DNA from: Burkholderiales bacterium
GTDB lineage: Bacteria > Pseudomonadota > Gammaproteobacteria > Burkholderiales > Burkholderiaceae_C
Reading direction: 5' to 3'
NCBI GenBank assembly: GCA_016703325.1
Contig: JADJCH010000017.1
Span: 78,012 to 142,011, forward strand
Length of the DNA stretch: 64,000 bases
How positions within the stretch are numbered: the first letter of the stretch is position 1; each line of letters starts with the position of its first letter. The notes beneath the pieces are model-generated. The model did not search any database and was not told the origin of the DNA. It saw nothing but the letters and a program-made list of their open reading frames with translations. The position numbers were made by a program, and so were the translations under genes. Shown here one piece after another: positions 1 to 9,367 of the stretch.

Positions 1-671
1 GCCAGCACGCGCTCGCGCACGTCCGGCGTCGGGCGCGGGGTGATGCGGTCGACCATCGCGTTGGGGCTGGCCGTGTTCGCCTTCACCCAGTCCAGCAGGT
101 CGCGGTCGCCGACGAGTTCGATGAACTGCAGCAGGCCACCGCGCGAGCGCTCGCCGTTGTGGCGCAGGTTGTCGCAGTTCAGCAGCGTGACCGGGCCGGC
201 GCCGCTGGCCCTGCGGGCACGCAGGATGGCGGTGAGTGCACCGTAGATGGTGGAACCGGGCTGACCGGCGCGGGCGGCGTCGAGGTCGGCCCGCAGGTCG
301 GCGAAGGTGTCCAGGTCGAGCCGGTTCCTGGCGTCGAGGTAGTAACCGGCCTCGGTGACGGTGAAGCTGATGATCTTCGTGTCGGCACTCGCGCCCTGGG
401 CGATCAGCCCGGCCAGGTCCGGCGTGTAGGGGATGACGCGGCGGATCGAGGTGATGCGCGTGTAGCGGTGCTCACCCGCCGGGGAAATGGTCTCCAGCGT
501 GTAGGCACCGCCCTGGGCGGCCAGCGCGGCGAGGGTGTCGGCCATGTCCGGGCGGGTGTTGCCGCCGGCCAGTGACCAGGAGCTGTCACCGGTCTGCTGC
601 AGCTCATGCAGGTAGACGGCGAGGTGGGCGCGGTGGAACGAACCCAGGCCGAGGTGCAGGATGACGTTCAT
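1..671 (-). CDS. mtlK: Mannitol/D-arabinitol dehydrogenase family protein (partial, 3' end off the window)
   Basis: Read on the minus strand from ATG at 671, the protein begins MNVILHLGLGSFHRAHLAVY, which is the N-terminus of the long-chain mannitol/arabinitol/fructuronate dehydrogenase family (an NAD-binding G-x-G-x-F-H-R-A-H motif). Later segments such as LLNCDNLRHNGE and FVRD-like turns also fit. These enzymes oxidise a polyol to the ketose in the cytosol. About 223 residues are visible of a usual 450-490, and the C-terminus lies beyond base 1. It is the last visible gene of the smoE-F-G-K-SDR operon, 28 bp after the SDR stop; the same order is known from Rhodobacter smoEFGKS-mtlK. Substrate (mannitol, arabinitol or sorbitol) cannot be fixed from this fragment. 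Confidence 0.85.
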   Translation of the reverse strand, partial: MNVILHLGLGSFHRAHLAVYLHELQQTGDSSWSLAGGNTRPDMADTLAALAAQGGAYTLETISPAGEHRYTRITSIRRVIPYTPDLAGLIAQGASADTKIISFTVTEAGYYLDARNRLDLDTFADLRADLDAARAGQPGSTIYGALTAILRARRASGAGPVTLLNCDNLRHNGERSRGGLLQFIELVGDRDLLDWVKANTASPNAMVDRITPRPTPDVRERVL

Positions 672-699
672 GGTGAGGAAGCGATTCGGTAGGAGATCG

Positions 700-1437
700 T
701 CAGAGGTCGAAGTTCGTCGGCAGCATCACCACGTCGCGGATCGTCATGCCGCGCGGCCGGGTGAGCATGAAGGTGATGACCTCGGCCACTTCGGCGGGTT
801 CGATCAGGCTGCCGCTGGCGCGCGCCTCGGCGAGTTTGTCGGCGGGCCAGTCGGCGATCAGTGCGGTGATCACCGGCCCCGGCGAGATCGCGCCGACGCG
901 GATGCCGTGTTTGAACACCTGGCGCCGCGTGGTCTGCACGAAGCAGTCGATGGCCCACTTGGAGGAGGCGTACACCGGCTCCCAGGGTGTGGGGTAGTGC
1001 GCCGCCAGCGAGCTGGTGACGATGATGTCGCCACAACCGCGCTCGATCATGTGTGGCAGCACGTCGCGCACGTTTTTCATCACCACCGCGATGTTGAGCT
1101 GCAGCATGCGGTCGATGGCATCGTGCGAGGCCTCCACCAGGTCGCCGCCCACATACAGGCCGGCATTGGCATGGAAGATGTCGAGCCGGCCGGCGAGTTC
1201 GAGCACGCGCGGCAGCAGCGACTTGCACTGCGCCGCATCGAGCAGGTCGAGCGCCAGCGGGATGGCCGCGTCGCCCAGCTGCTCGCAGAGCGCAGTGAGG
1301 GCCTGTGCGTTGCGGTCGACCAGCACGACGCGGGCGCCGCCGGCGAGCAGCGCCTCGGCGCTGGCACGGCCGATGCCGGAGGCGGCACCGGTGACTGCGG
1401 CGACCTGGCCGGAGAATGGGAGTGATGTTGTCGGCAT
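700..1437 (-). CDS. SDR-family polyol dehydrogenase
   Basis: A 245-residue classical short-chain dehydrogenase. It has the TGAASGIG cofactor loop near residue 16, a HANAG motif near residue 90, a catalytic Ser in SSLA, and Tyr-Lys in YASSK. It probably oxidises a sugar alcohol with NAD(P) in the cytosol. The start ATG at 1437 follows the ABC ATPase stop by 5 bp, so it is co-transcribed with the sugar transporter. Position and size match SmoS-like sorbitol dehydrogenases of smo operons, but the sequence is not close enough for me to name the substrate. Confidence 0.85.
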   Translation of the reverse strand: MPTTSLPFSGQVAAVTGAASGIGRASAEALLAGGARVVLVDRNAQALTALCEQLGDAAIPLALDLLDAAQCKSLLPRVLELAGRLDIFHANAGLYVGGDLVEASHDAIDRMLQLNIAVVMKNVRDVLPHMIERGCGDIIVTSSLAAHYPTPWEPVYASSKWAIDCFVQTTRRQVFKHGIRVGAISPGPVITALIADWPADKLAEARASGSLIEPAEVAEVITFMLTRPRGMTIRDVVMLPTNFDL

Positions 1438-1442
1438 GGGGT

Positions 1443-2474
<1,032 letters not shown>

Positions 2475-2509
2475 GGGACGACTCCGAATTCAGTGGGGGC
2501 GGTGGCGGG

Positions 2510-3340
2510 TCACTTGACCGCACCGAAGGTCAGGCCCTGCACGAGTTGTTTCTGGCTGAACCAGCCGAACACGATGATCGGCGCGATGGCCATCAGCGAG
2601 GCGGCGGACAGCTTGGCCCAGAACAGCCCCTCCGGGCTGGAGTAGCTCGCGATCAGCGTGGCCAGCGTGCCGGCCTTGGCGCTGCTGAGGTTCAGGCTCC
2701 AGAAGGCCTCGTTCCAGGCCAGCACCAGGCACAGCAGCCCGGTGGAGGCCATCACACCCATGCCCAGCGGCAGCAGCACATGGCGAAACTCCTGCCACAG
2801 CGTGGCGCCGTCCATGCGCGCGGCCTCCAGGATCTCCGGCGGGATGTCCTTGAAGCCGGAGTACAGCATCCACACCATGATCGGCAGGTTGCTCAGCGTG
2901 AACACGATGATCAGCCCCAGCTGTGTGTCCAGCAGCTGCGACTGCTGCGCCAGCACGTAGATGGGCACCAGCGCACCCACGGCCGGCATCATCTTGGTGG
3001 ACAGCATCCACATCAGGATGTCGCGCGTCCTGCGGCTGCGGAAGAACGCCATCGAATACGCCGCCGGGGCCGCGATCGCCAGCCCCAGCAGGGTCGACAC
3101 CACGCTGGTGACGATGGAGTTCTGGGCGTACAGCAGGTAGTCGCTGCGCTCCTGCACCTCGTGGAAGTTCTCCAGCGTCGGGGTGAAGAAGATCTCCGGC
3201 GGCACTGAAATCGCCTGCAGCTCGGTCTTGAAGGCGGTCAGGAACAGCCAGAACAGCGGGAAGAAGATCAGCAGCGTGACGCCCCAGGCGACCAGAGTGC
3301 GTGCGACCAGCGCGGGGGAGAGGGATTGGGGTCGGCTCAT
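2510..3340 (-). CDS. smoG: Carbohydrate ABC transporter permease (MalG type)
   Basis: A 276-residue inner-membrane permease with an N-terminal membrane segment (about residues 12-32) and five more hydrophobic stretches. The EAA loop is recognisable as EAARMDGATLWQEFRHVLLP (about residues 185-204), which is the coupling contact for the MalK-type ATPase. It lacks a MalF-style long N-terminus, so it is the MalG/SmoG partner. It lies 35 bp before the ATPase gene and 131 bp after the first permease; that unusually long gap holds a double-hairpin repeat. Confidence 0.9.
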   Translation of the reverse strand: MSRPQSLSPALVARTLVAWGVTLLIFFPLFWLFLTAFKTELQAISVPPEIFFTPTLENFHEVQERSDYLLYAQNSIVTSVVSTLLGLAIAAPAAYSMAFFRSRRTRDILMWMLSTKMMPAVGALVPIYVLAQQSQLLDTQLGLIIVFTLSNLPIMVWMLYSGFKDIPPEILEAARMDGATLWQEFRHVLLPLGMGVMASTGLLCLVLAWNEAFWSLNLSSAKAGTLATLIASYSSPEGLFWAKLSAASLMAIAPIIVFGWFSQKQLVQGLTFGAVK

Positions 3341-3415
3341 CGGTTGTCCTTTGAGAGCGAGCGGCTCGGCGCACGCGCTTCCAGCGGTCGCCGTGGATCC
3401 GGCTCGGCCGGTCCA

Positions 3416-3464
3416 CTGGGGGCGCCCCCTTGAGGGGGAGCGCCGAAGGCGCTACGGGGGTGGG
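3416..3464. repeat. GC-rich double-hairpin intergenic repeat, copy 1
   Basis: Between the two permease genes lies a sequence that can form a long stem (GGCGCCCCCT / AGGGGGAGCGCC) and, alternatively, a short perfect stem (AGCGCC-GAA-GGCGCT). The two stems share the AGCGCC segment, so they exclude each other. A related copy lies at 6024-6063, sharing GCCCCCT...GGGG and GTGCCGAAGGCGCT or its near equivalent. There is no T-tract, so it is not a classical terminator; it could shape transcript level or stability within the operon. Confidence 0.6.
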
Positions 3465-3471
3465 CCATGTC

Positions 3472-4329
3472 TCAATCGAGGTTCTTGCCGACGAGGCGGA
3501 TCATGAAGACCGCGGCGACGTTGGCCAGCAGCACGGCAAACAGGGCTCCTGCGGAAGCCACGCCCGCGTCGAAGTTCAGCAGCGCCTGTTTGAAGATCAG
3601 GAAGGCCACGTTGGTGCTGGCGTCCCCCGGCCCGCCACCGGTGGTGGTGTAGATCTCGGCGAACACGCTCATCAGGAAGATCATCTCGATCATGATCACC
3701 ACCGCGATCGAGCGCCCCAGGTGCGGCAGCACCATCCAGCGCAGCTGCTGCAGGGTGTTGGCGCCGTCCATGCGGGCGGCTTCCAGCTGCTCGCGGTTCA
3801 GGCTCTGCAGCGCGGTGATGAAGATCAGCGTCGCAAAGGGCAGCCACTGCCAGGCCACCATGATGATGACGGACCACAGCGGCCAGTCGGTCAGCCAGTC
3901 CACCGGCGTGGCGCCGAAGAACTGCCACACCTGCGCCAGCACGCCGTAGATCGGGTGCATCATCATGTGCTTCCACAGCAGCGCGTTGACCGTGGGCATG
4001 ACGAAGAAGGGCGCGATCAGCAGCAGCCGGACGATGCCGCGCCCCGGAAAGGGCTCGTCGATCAGCAGCGCCAGCGCGATGCCGCCGACCACGGTGATGA
4101 CGATCACGCTGCCCAGCAGCAGCAGGGTGTTGATCACCGACACCGTGAACGACGGGTCGGTGACGAAGAACTCGTAGTTCATCAGCCCGATGAAGCCGGT
4201 CTGCTCGGGCTGCATCAGGTTGTAGCGGATGACGGAGAAGTAGATCGTCATCACCAGCGGCACGATCATCCACAGGAAGAGCGTGACCACCGCCGGCGCC
4301 AACAACAGGCGCGGCATGAGGCGGTTCAT
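3472..4329 (-). CDS. smoF: Carbohydrate ABC transporter permease (MalF type)
   Basis: A 285-residue permease from ATG at 4329 (MNRLMPRLLLAPAV). A GGAG sequence about 8 bases upstream supports this start over the ATG 66 bases further out. It has about six membrane segments and an EAA loop QLEAARMDGANTLQQLRWMV (about residues 190-209). It pairs with the downstream permease (2510-3340) to form the membrane channel of the polyol importer. Confidence 0.9.
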   Translation of the reverse strand: MNRLMPRLLLAPAVVTLFLWMIVPLVMTIYFSVIRYNLMQPEQTGFIGLMNYEFFVTDPSFTVSVINTLLLLGSVIVITVVGGIALALLIDEPFPGRGIVRLLLIAPFFVMPTVNALLWKHMMMHPIYGVLAQVWQFFGATPVDWLTDWPLWSVIIMVAWQWLPFATLIFITALQSLNREQLEAARMDGANTLQQLRWMVLPHLGRSIAVVIMIEMIFLMSVFAEIYTTTGGGPGDASTNVAFLIFKQALLNFDAGVASAGALFAVLLANVAAVFMIRLVGKNLD

Positions 4330-4467
4330 GGGGAGGACTCCGAACGGGGCAAGGCAGGGGAACCCAGGATGCGCAGACGGGCGGGGTCGCTGCACCGCAG
4401 CCGTACTCCCGTACGGCGAGGAGCACCGGCCCCAGATCGGCCCGCGCAGTAGCCGGATGGTTGCTTC

Positions 4468-5772
4468 TTACTTGTAGTAGCCGGCTTTCTTCATCTCACG
4501 ATCAGCCGCCACCTGCGAGGCCTTCAGCGCCGCGTCCACGCTGGTCTTGCCGGCCAGCGCTGCGCTCATCTGCTGACCCACCGCGATGCCGATGGCCTGG
4601 AACTCAGGAATCGCCGCGAACTGCACGCCCACGTACGGCGACTTGGGCAGCGTGCTGTCGTTCGGGTTGGCCGAGTCGATGGCCATCTTCTCCGCTGCGG
4701 CAAAACGCGCCGCCTTCTGGAACTCGGGCGTGGCGTAGGTGCTCTTGCGGGTGCCGGTGGGCACGGCGTTCCAGCCGTTGGTCTTGGCCACCAGCTGGAT
4801 GTACTCCTTGGAGGTGGCCCAGCTCACGAACTTCTGCGCCGCGTCCACCTTCTTGGAGCCCGACGGGATCGCCAGCGCCCAGGCCCACAGCCAGTTGGCG
4901 CCCTTGGGCGTGACCTGCGTCGGCGCCTGTGCGAAGGCCATCTGGTCGGCCACCTTGGACTGCTTCGGGTCGCTCACGAAGCTGGCGGCAATGGTCGCGT
5001 CGATCCACATGCCGCACTTGCCGGAGTTGGTCAGCGCCAGGATCTCGTTGAAGCTGTTGGCCGACGAGCCCGGGGGGCCGTAGTTCTTCAGCAGGTCGAC
5101 GTAGAACGTGATCGCATCCTTCCAGGCCTTGGACTCCAGCTGCGGCTTCCAGCTCATGTCGAACCACTGGCCGCCGTAGGTGTTCACCAGCGTGGACAGG
5201 AAGGCCATGTTGTCGCCCCAGCCCGGCTTGCCGCGCAGGCAGATGCCGTAGGTGTTGGGCGGGTTGTGGATCTTCTTGGCCAGGTCGGCGATCTGCGTCC
5301 AGGTGGGGCGCTCGGGCACCTGCACGCCGGCCTTGTCGGCCAGGTCCTTGCGGTACATCAGCATGGAGCTTTCGCCGTAGAACGGGGCGGCAAACAGCTT
5401 GCCGTCCACGCTCAGGCCGTTGCGCATGGCGGGCAGCAGGTCGTCCACGTCATAGGCGGCGTCGGTCTTCAGCGCCTGCAGCCAGCCCTTCTTGCCCCAG
5501 ATCGGCGTCTCGTACATGCCGATGGTCATCACGTCGAACTGGCCGCCCTTGGTGGCGATGTCGGTCGTCACGCGCTGGCGCAGCACGCCTTCTTCCAGCG
5601 TCACCCACTTGAGCTTGATGTCCGGGTTGGCCTGCTCGAAGTTCTTCGAGAGCTTCTGCATCTCGATCATGTGACCGTTGTTCACGGTGGCGATCACCAG
5701 TTCGGTGGCCGCATGGGCCATGCCGGCCGCCAGACCGAAGGCCAGTGCCAGGGAAGCCTTGAGTTTCATCAT
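4468..5772 (-). CDS. smoE: Extracellular sugar/polyol-binding protein (SmoE/MtlE type)
   Basis: A 434-residue periplasmic solute-binding protein. It has a Sec signal peptide (MMKLKASLALAFGLAAGMAHA, cleavage near residue 22). The mature start TELVIATVNNGHMIEMQKLS and the later GGQFDVMTIGMYETPIWGKKGWL are typical of mannitol/sorbitol-binding proteins of family 1. It is the first gene of the operon and delivers polyol to the permease pair. Start could be the first or second Met (5772 or 5769). Confidence 0.92.
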   Translation of the reverse strand: MMKLKASLALAFGLAAGMAHAATELVIATVNNGHMIEMQKLSKNFEQANPDIKLKWVTLEEGVLRQRVTTDIATKGGQFDVMTIGMYETPIWGKKGWLQALKTDAAYDVDDLLPAMRNGLSVDGKLFAAPFYGESSMLMYRKDLADKAGVQVPERPTWTQIADLAKKIHNPPNTYGICLRGKPGWGDNMAFLSTLVNTYGGQWFDMSWKPQLESKAWKDAITFYVDLLKNYGPPGSSANSFNEILALTNSGKCGMWIDATIAASFVSDPKQSKVADQMAFAQAPTQVTPKGANWLWAWALAIPSGSKKVDAAQKFVSWATSKEYIQLVAKTNGWNAVPTGTRKSTYATPEFQKAARFAAAEKMAIDSANPNDSTLPKSPYVGVQFAAIPEFQAIGIAVGQQMSAALAGKTSVDAALKASQVAADREMKKAGYYK

Positions 5773-6064
5773 CGAAGTCTCCTCACGCAGGGTGGGACAG
5801 GTGGAACAGGAAAAAGGAAGACCAAGGGAAGCGTCGGGTCGGGCTGCGTGCCTGTTGGTTCGGCACGTGATTCGACGGTCGCAACGATAGGCGTCCTCTC
5901 GTGCTGGTTCCGATACAAGAGTCGGCTGAGTATGTACTCTATTGCGTCAATATCCTGGGATATTCCCTAATCACATGACATTTCGTATCAATGACAAGAA
6001 AAGCGGTACCGGGGGCGCTGGCGGTGCCCCCTGGGGGGAGGTGCCGAAGGCGCTTCGGAGGGAT
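5773..6064. promoter_or_regulatory. Upstream region of the polyol operon with two inverted repeats
   Basis: About 290 bp without a gene, AT-richer than its surroundings between 5900 and 6000. It holds the perfect inverted repeats AATATCC-TG-GGATATT (5949-5964) and GAGTA-TG-TACTC (5928-5939), 150-190 bp upstream of the smoE start. I see no convincing -35/-10 pair on the minus strand, which fits an activator-dependent promoter, as is usual for AraC-controlled mannitol operons. No regulator gene is in the window next to it, so the cognate factor is unknown. Confidence 0.45.
6024..6063. repeat. GC-rich double-hairpin intergenic repeat, copy 2
   Basis: A diverged copy of the 3416-3464 element: GGTGCCCCCTGGGGGG followed by GGTGCCGAAGGCGCT and a G-rich tail. 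It sits just beyond the 3' end of the alpha/beta hydrolase gene. Placement at gene ends in both copies suggests an RNA-level role. Confidence 0.5.
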
Positions 6065-7396
6065 TCATGTCATCCAGCGGCGCAGCGCCTGCGCGACCTC
6101 GGGGTGGTCGAGCAGATCCCAGTGATGGGCGCCGGTCACCACGCACTGGTGGGCTGGGGGCACCGGCAGGGCCAGGGCCGGATGGTCATGTCGGCCCAGC
6201 GCACTGGCCAGCGGCACCAGGCCATCGCCCAGCAGCCGGGCGCGCAAGTCGTTCTGACTCGACGCGGTGGTGGCGGCCCCCAGGTAGACCGCCACGCCCG
6301 CCGGCGGCGGGGTGGGCTGCCGATCATCGTGCCTCTGCTCGTGGCGCTCGCGACCCTGCCAGTCGGCGTCCTGCAGGTTGCCGTGGCGCAGGTCGGTGAT
6401 GCCGGCGCTGCGTGACCGGCCCAACCGGGCGAAGGGGCGGACGTACGGGCTCAGCCCAAGCGCGCCATCCAGCAGCCGACCGCCCCGCTCCAGAGGTGCC
6501 CCGTGGTGCGGCGTGCCCAGCAGGACCAGCGCCCGCAGCGGCCCGAGCCAGGCCTGCGACGAAGTCGCCCCGATGTGGCAGGCACTGCGCAGCACCAGCC
6601 CACCCATGCTGTGGCCGATGAGGGTCAGCTCCTGAACCGGCACCGGCCACCGGGCCAGCAGCGTCTCCAGCAGGGCCGCCAGCTCCCGCCCGTTCTGCGA
6701 CACATGCCGGCCGGTGTTGTAGTGCAGGTAGAGCGCCGTGGCGCCCAGCTCGGCCGCCAGCATCTGCCCATGGTCGTGACCGCGGCGCGACCACTGCAGG
6801 TCGTTCATGCACAGGCCGTGCACCAGCAGCAGCACCCGCCCGGATGGCGCAGCCGGCAGCTGGCCGGCCAGGGGCGACGACAGATCCAGCGGCCGGCCCC
6901 CCACCCGCAGGCGCATCGGGATGGCCAGCGGGTTGCCGGTTTGCGCCAGGTGATCGCCCCACACCCCATTGACGGCCGAGCGCAGGGCCTCGCGTTGCAG
7001 TGCCACCCCGGCGTCGCCCGGGGCCACATCCGCTGACGCCCCAGCCGTCGCGGGCAGCACCCGCTCAGTCAGCACACCGAACACGGCGTCCAGCCCCTGG
7101 CCCACCAGCCGGGTCACACCCCGCACCCTGCGATAGACAAAACCGGTGATCCCGCTGGTGCGCCCGCCCGAAGCCGCATCTGCCACACCCAGCCGCGACT
7201 CGATGCTGTGGTGCACCGCCTCCACCAGATCGGTGATGCCCACCGTGGCATCCACCCCCAAACGGGCCAGGCCGTGCAGGTCCGACACCAGAACCTGAGC
7301 CGGGGGCAGGGACCGGGACGCTGCCCGCCCTTGAGCCGTCGCAGGGGTGCGCGCCCGGGGAGCCGTGGGCCGTGGGAGGTCAACAGGCGCCTTCAT
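6065..7396 (-). CDS. Alpha/beta-fold hydrolase (esterase/lipase, PGAP1-like)
   Basis: A 443-residue protein with a hydrolase domain in its C-terminal half: LLLVHGLCMNDLQW (oxyanion region, about residue 190), the nucleophile elbow GHSMGGL (Ser about residue 266) and a late His (TGAHHWDLLDHP, about residue 430). The N-terminal ~150 residues are a helical region (SDLHGLARLGVDATVGITDLVEAVHHSIESRL) seen in uncharacterised proteobacterial lipase-like proteins. No signal peptide is obvious. It stands alone between the polyol operon and the divergent rlmI. Substrate unknown. Confidence 0.8.
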   Translation of the reverse strand: MKAPVDLPRPTAPRARTPATAQGRAASRSLPPAQVLVSDLHGLARLGVDATVGITDLVEAVHHSIESRLGVADAASGGRTSGITGFVYRRVRGVTRLVGQGLDAVFGVLTERVLPATAGASADVAPGDAGVALQREALRSAVNGVWGDHLAQTGNPLAIPMRLRVGGRPLDLSSPLAGQLPAAPSGRVLLLVHGLCMNDLQWSRRGHDHGQMLAAELGATALYLHYNTGRHVSQNGRELAALLETLLARWPVPVQELTLIGHSMGGLVLRSACHIGATSSQAWLGPLRALVLLGTPHHGAPLERGGRLLDGALGLSPYVRPFARLGRSRSAGITDLRHGNLQDADWQGRERHEQRHDDRQPTPPPAGVAVYLGAATTASSQNDLRARLLGDGLVPLASALGRHDHPALALPVPPAHQCVVTGAHHWDLLDHPEVAQALRRWMT

Positions 7397-7533
7397 GCCA
7401 ACTCCAGAAGATGAAAGTTCACGCTAGCACGCGCAGCAGACGGCAATTGGGCAGCCGCCTCTATGACGGCGCCCCAGCGTCGCGTCGCATGCCGCCTCTG
7501 CAGCGCGACAGGAGCCGGCGACAATCCCGTCCC

Positions 7534-8724
7534 ATGAAATCGATCCGACTGCGCGATGGCAAGGAACGCTCGCTGCTGCGAGGCCACCCCTGGGTGTTCC
7601 AGGGCTCCGTGGACAAGGGCAAGGCCGACCCTGGCGAAACCGTGCGGGTCGAAAGCGCCACCGGCCAGTTCCTGGCCTGGGCCAGCTTCAGCCCCAGCAG
7701 CATGATCCGCGTGCGCGCCTGGAGCTTCGACGAGGCCGAGCGCATCGATGCGGACTTCTTCGCCGGCCGCATCCGCGCCGCCGTGGCCCTGCGCCAGCGC
7801 CTGGGCATTGCCAGCAACGGCGTGCGCCTGATCCACGGCGAGGCCGACGGCCTGCCCGGCCTGATCGTGGACCGGTATGAGGACATCCTCAGCGTGCAGT
7901 TCCTCAGCGCCGGCACCGACCGCTGGAAGGCCACGATTGCCGACGCCCTGCTGGCCGAGACGGCGGCGCTGGGCTGCACCCGCCTGTACGAACGCAGCGA
8001 CTCCGGCGTGCGCCAGCTCGAAGGCCTGGAGCCCGCGAAAGGCTGGCTGCGCGGCGAGGGCTCAACCACGATCACCCTATACGAGCACGACATCCGCCTG
8101 ACCGTGGACGTCGAAGAAGGCCACAAGACCGGCTACTACCTCGACCAGCGCGAAAACCGCGCCCTCTTCGCCCGCCTGGTGCGCCTGCTCGGCTGCAAAA
8201 TCGTGCTGAACTGCTACAGCTACACGGGGGGATTCAGCATCGCTGCCCTGGCCGGCGGCGCCACCGAGGTCATCAGCGTCGACTCCTCCGGCCCTGCTCT
8301 CGCCCGCGCCAACGCGCACGTCGAGCTCAACGGCTTCAACCCGGCACACCACACAGCGCTGGATGCGGACGTCAACGGCAGCCTGCGCGAGTTCATCAAG
8401 CAGGGCCGCAAGTTCGACGCCATCGTCCTCGACCCCCCCAAGTTCGCCCCCAGCGCCGCCCACGCCGAACGCGCCAGCCGCGCCTACAAGGACATCAACC
8501 GCCTCGCCTTCAAACTCCTGAACCCCGGCGGCCTGCTGCTCACTTTCAGCTGCTCCGGCGGCATCGGCGCCGAACTTTTCCACAAGATCGTCGCCGGGGC
8601 CGGGCTGGACGCGGGCGTGGACGCCTACATCCTGCAGCGCCTGGAAGCCGCACCGGACCACCCGACGACGGTGCGGTTTCCGGAAGGGGAGTATCTGAAG
8701 GGGTTGGTGCTGGTGGCGCGGTGA
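7534..8724 (+). CDS. rlmI: 23S rRNA (cytosine-C5)-methyltransferase, RlmI family
   Basis: A 396-residue class I SAM-dependent methyltransferase. The N-terminal PUA-like domain (MKSIRLRDGKERSLLRGHPW) precedes the catalytic domain. Motifs seen are NCYSYTGGFS (SAM site), the motif IV block LDPPKFAPS, and TFSCSGG with the likely catalytic Cys. The family methylates C1962 of 23S rRNA in E. coli (RlmI). I chose ATG 7534 because it begins the conserved N-terminus; the reading frame is open further upstream but unconserved. Confidence 0.88.
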   Translation: MKSIRLRDGKERSLLRGHPWVFQGSVDKGKADPGETVRVESATGQFLAWASFSPSSMIRVRAWSFDEAERIDADFFAGRIRAAVALRQRLGIASNGVRLIHGEADGLPGLIVDRYEDILSVQFLSAGTDRWKATIADALLAETAALGCTRLYERSDSGVRQLEGLEPAKGWLRGEGSTTITLYEHDIRLTVDVEEGHKTGYYLDQRENRALFARLVRLLGCKIVLNCYSYTGGFSIAALAGGATEVISVDSSGPALARANAHVELNGFNPAHHTALDADVNGSLREFIKQGRKFDAIVLDPPKFAPSAAHAERASRAYKDINRLAFKLLNPGGLLLTFSCSGGIGAELFHKIVAGAGLDAGVDAYILQRLEAAPDHPTTVRFPEGEYLKGLVLVAR

Positions 8725-8779
8725 ACCTCGTCCTGCACGGACCGCGTGGCGCGGATCCGGCAGGCGGATCCACCGTGTC

Positions 8780-9292
8780 TCAACCCTTCGGCACGGTCGC
8801 GGCAGGGGGGGCGCCGGCATCCAGCTGTGCCGAGCGGCTGAGCAGCTGGCCCAGGCTCCAATGCCGCGTCAGCCAGATGGTCAACGCCGCGCCGGCCAGG
8901 TGCTTCTCCAGCGGGCCGAGCGCACGGGCCTCCTGGCGCAGGTGGTCGGAGGCGACGCGCCAGGCAAAGGCCGTCACCGCCGGCGGGCGCGCCTGCACCG
9001 CGGCGGAGGCGAGGTAGCTCACCGGGTCCAGCACCGCTGCGGCCGGCTCGCCGCCCAGCCCGGCGCGTTGCCAGACTTCACGCTGCTGCGTCGCCGGCAA
9101 CACCTCGGCCGGCGGCTGGGGAAGCTGCACCACCAACTTCAAGCCCTGCGTGTACAGCAGCCAAGGCGGGCCGAAGAGCAGGGAGGCAATGAGCACTGCA
9201 ATGAGCGCCACCCAGAACCACAGGCGACCCGGGCGCTGGGGCCCGGCCCGGTGGGTGGCATCGGCACGGGAGGGGGAAACATCATCGACCAT
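8780..9292 (-). CDS. Hypothetical membrane-anchored protein
   Basis: A 170-residue protein (ATG 9292; a GTG at 9301 is an alternative) with one N-terminal membrane segment (LWFWVALIAVLIASLLFG) and a ~120-residue extracytoplasmic part. I do not recognise it with confidence. The end (HLAGAALTIWLTRHWSLGQLLS) faintly resembles the helix before the end of GT51 peptidoglycan glycosyltransferase domains, but no catalytic Glu or other GT51 motif is present. It ends 55 bp from the end of rlmI and points toward it. Confidence 0.6.
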   Translation of the reverse strand: MVDDVSPSRADATHRAGPQRPGRLWFWVALIAVLIASLLFGPPWLLYTQGLKLVVQLPQPPAEVLPATQQREVWQRAGLGGEPAAAVLDPVSYLASAAVQARPPAVTAFAWRVASDHLRQEARALGPLEKHLAGAALTIWLTRHWSLGQLLSRSAQLDAGAPPAATVPKG

Positions 9293-9367
9293 GGCCGGCA
9301 CCTTATCAGCCGCAGTGCGCCTTCCTCCACCGGGGTCCGGCGCACGGGTGCTGGTCGGGTTGGGCTT

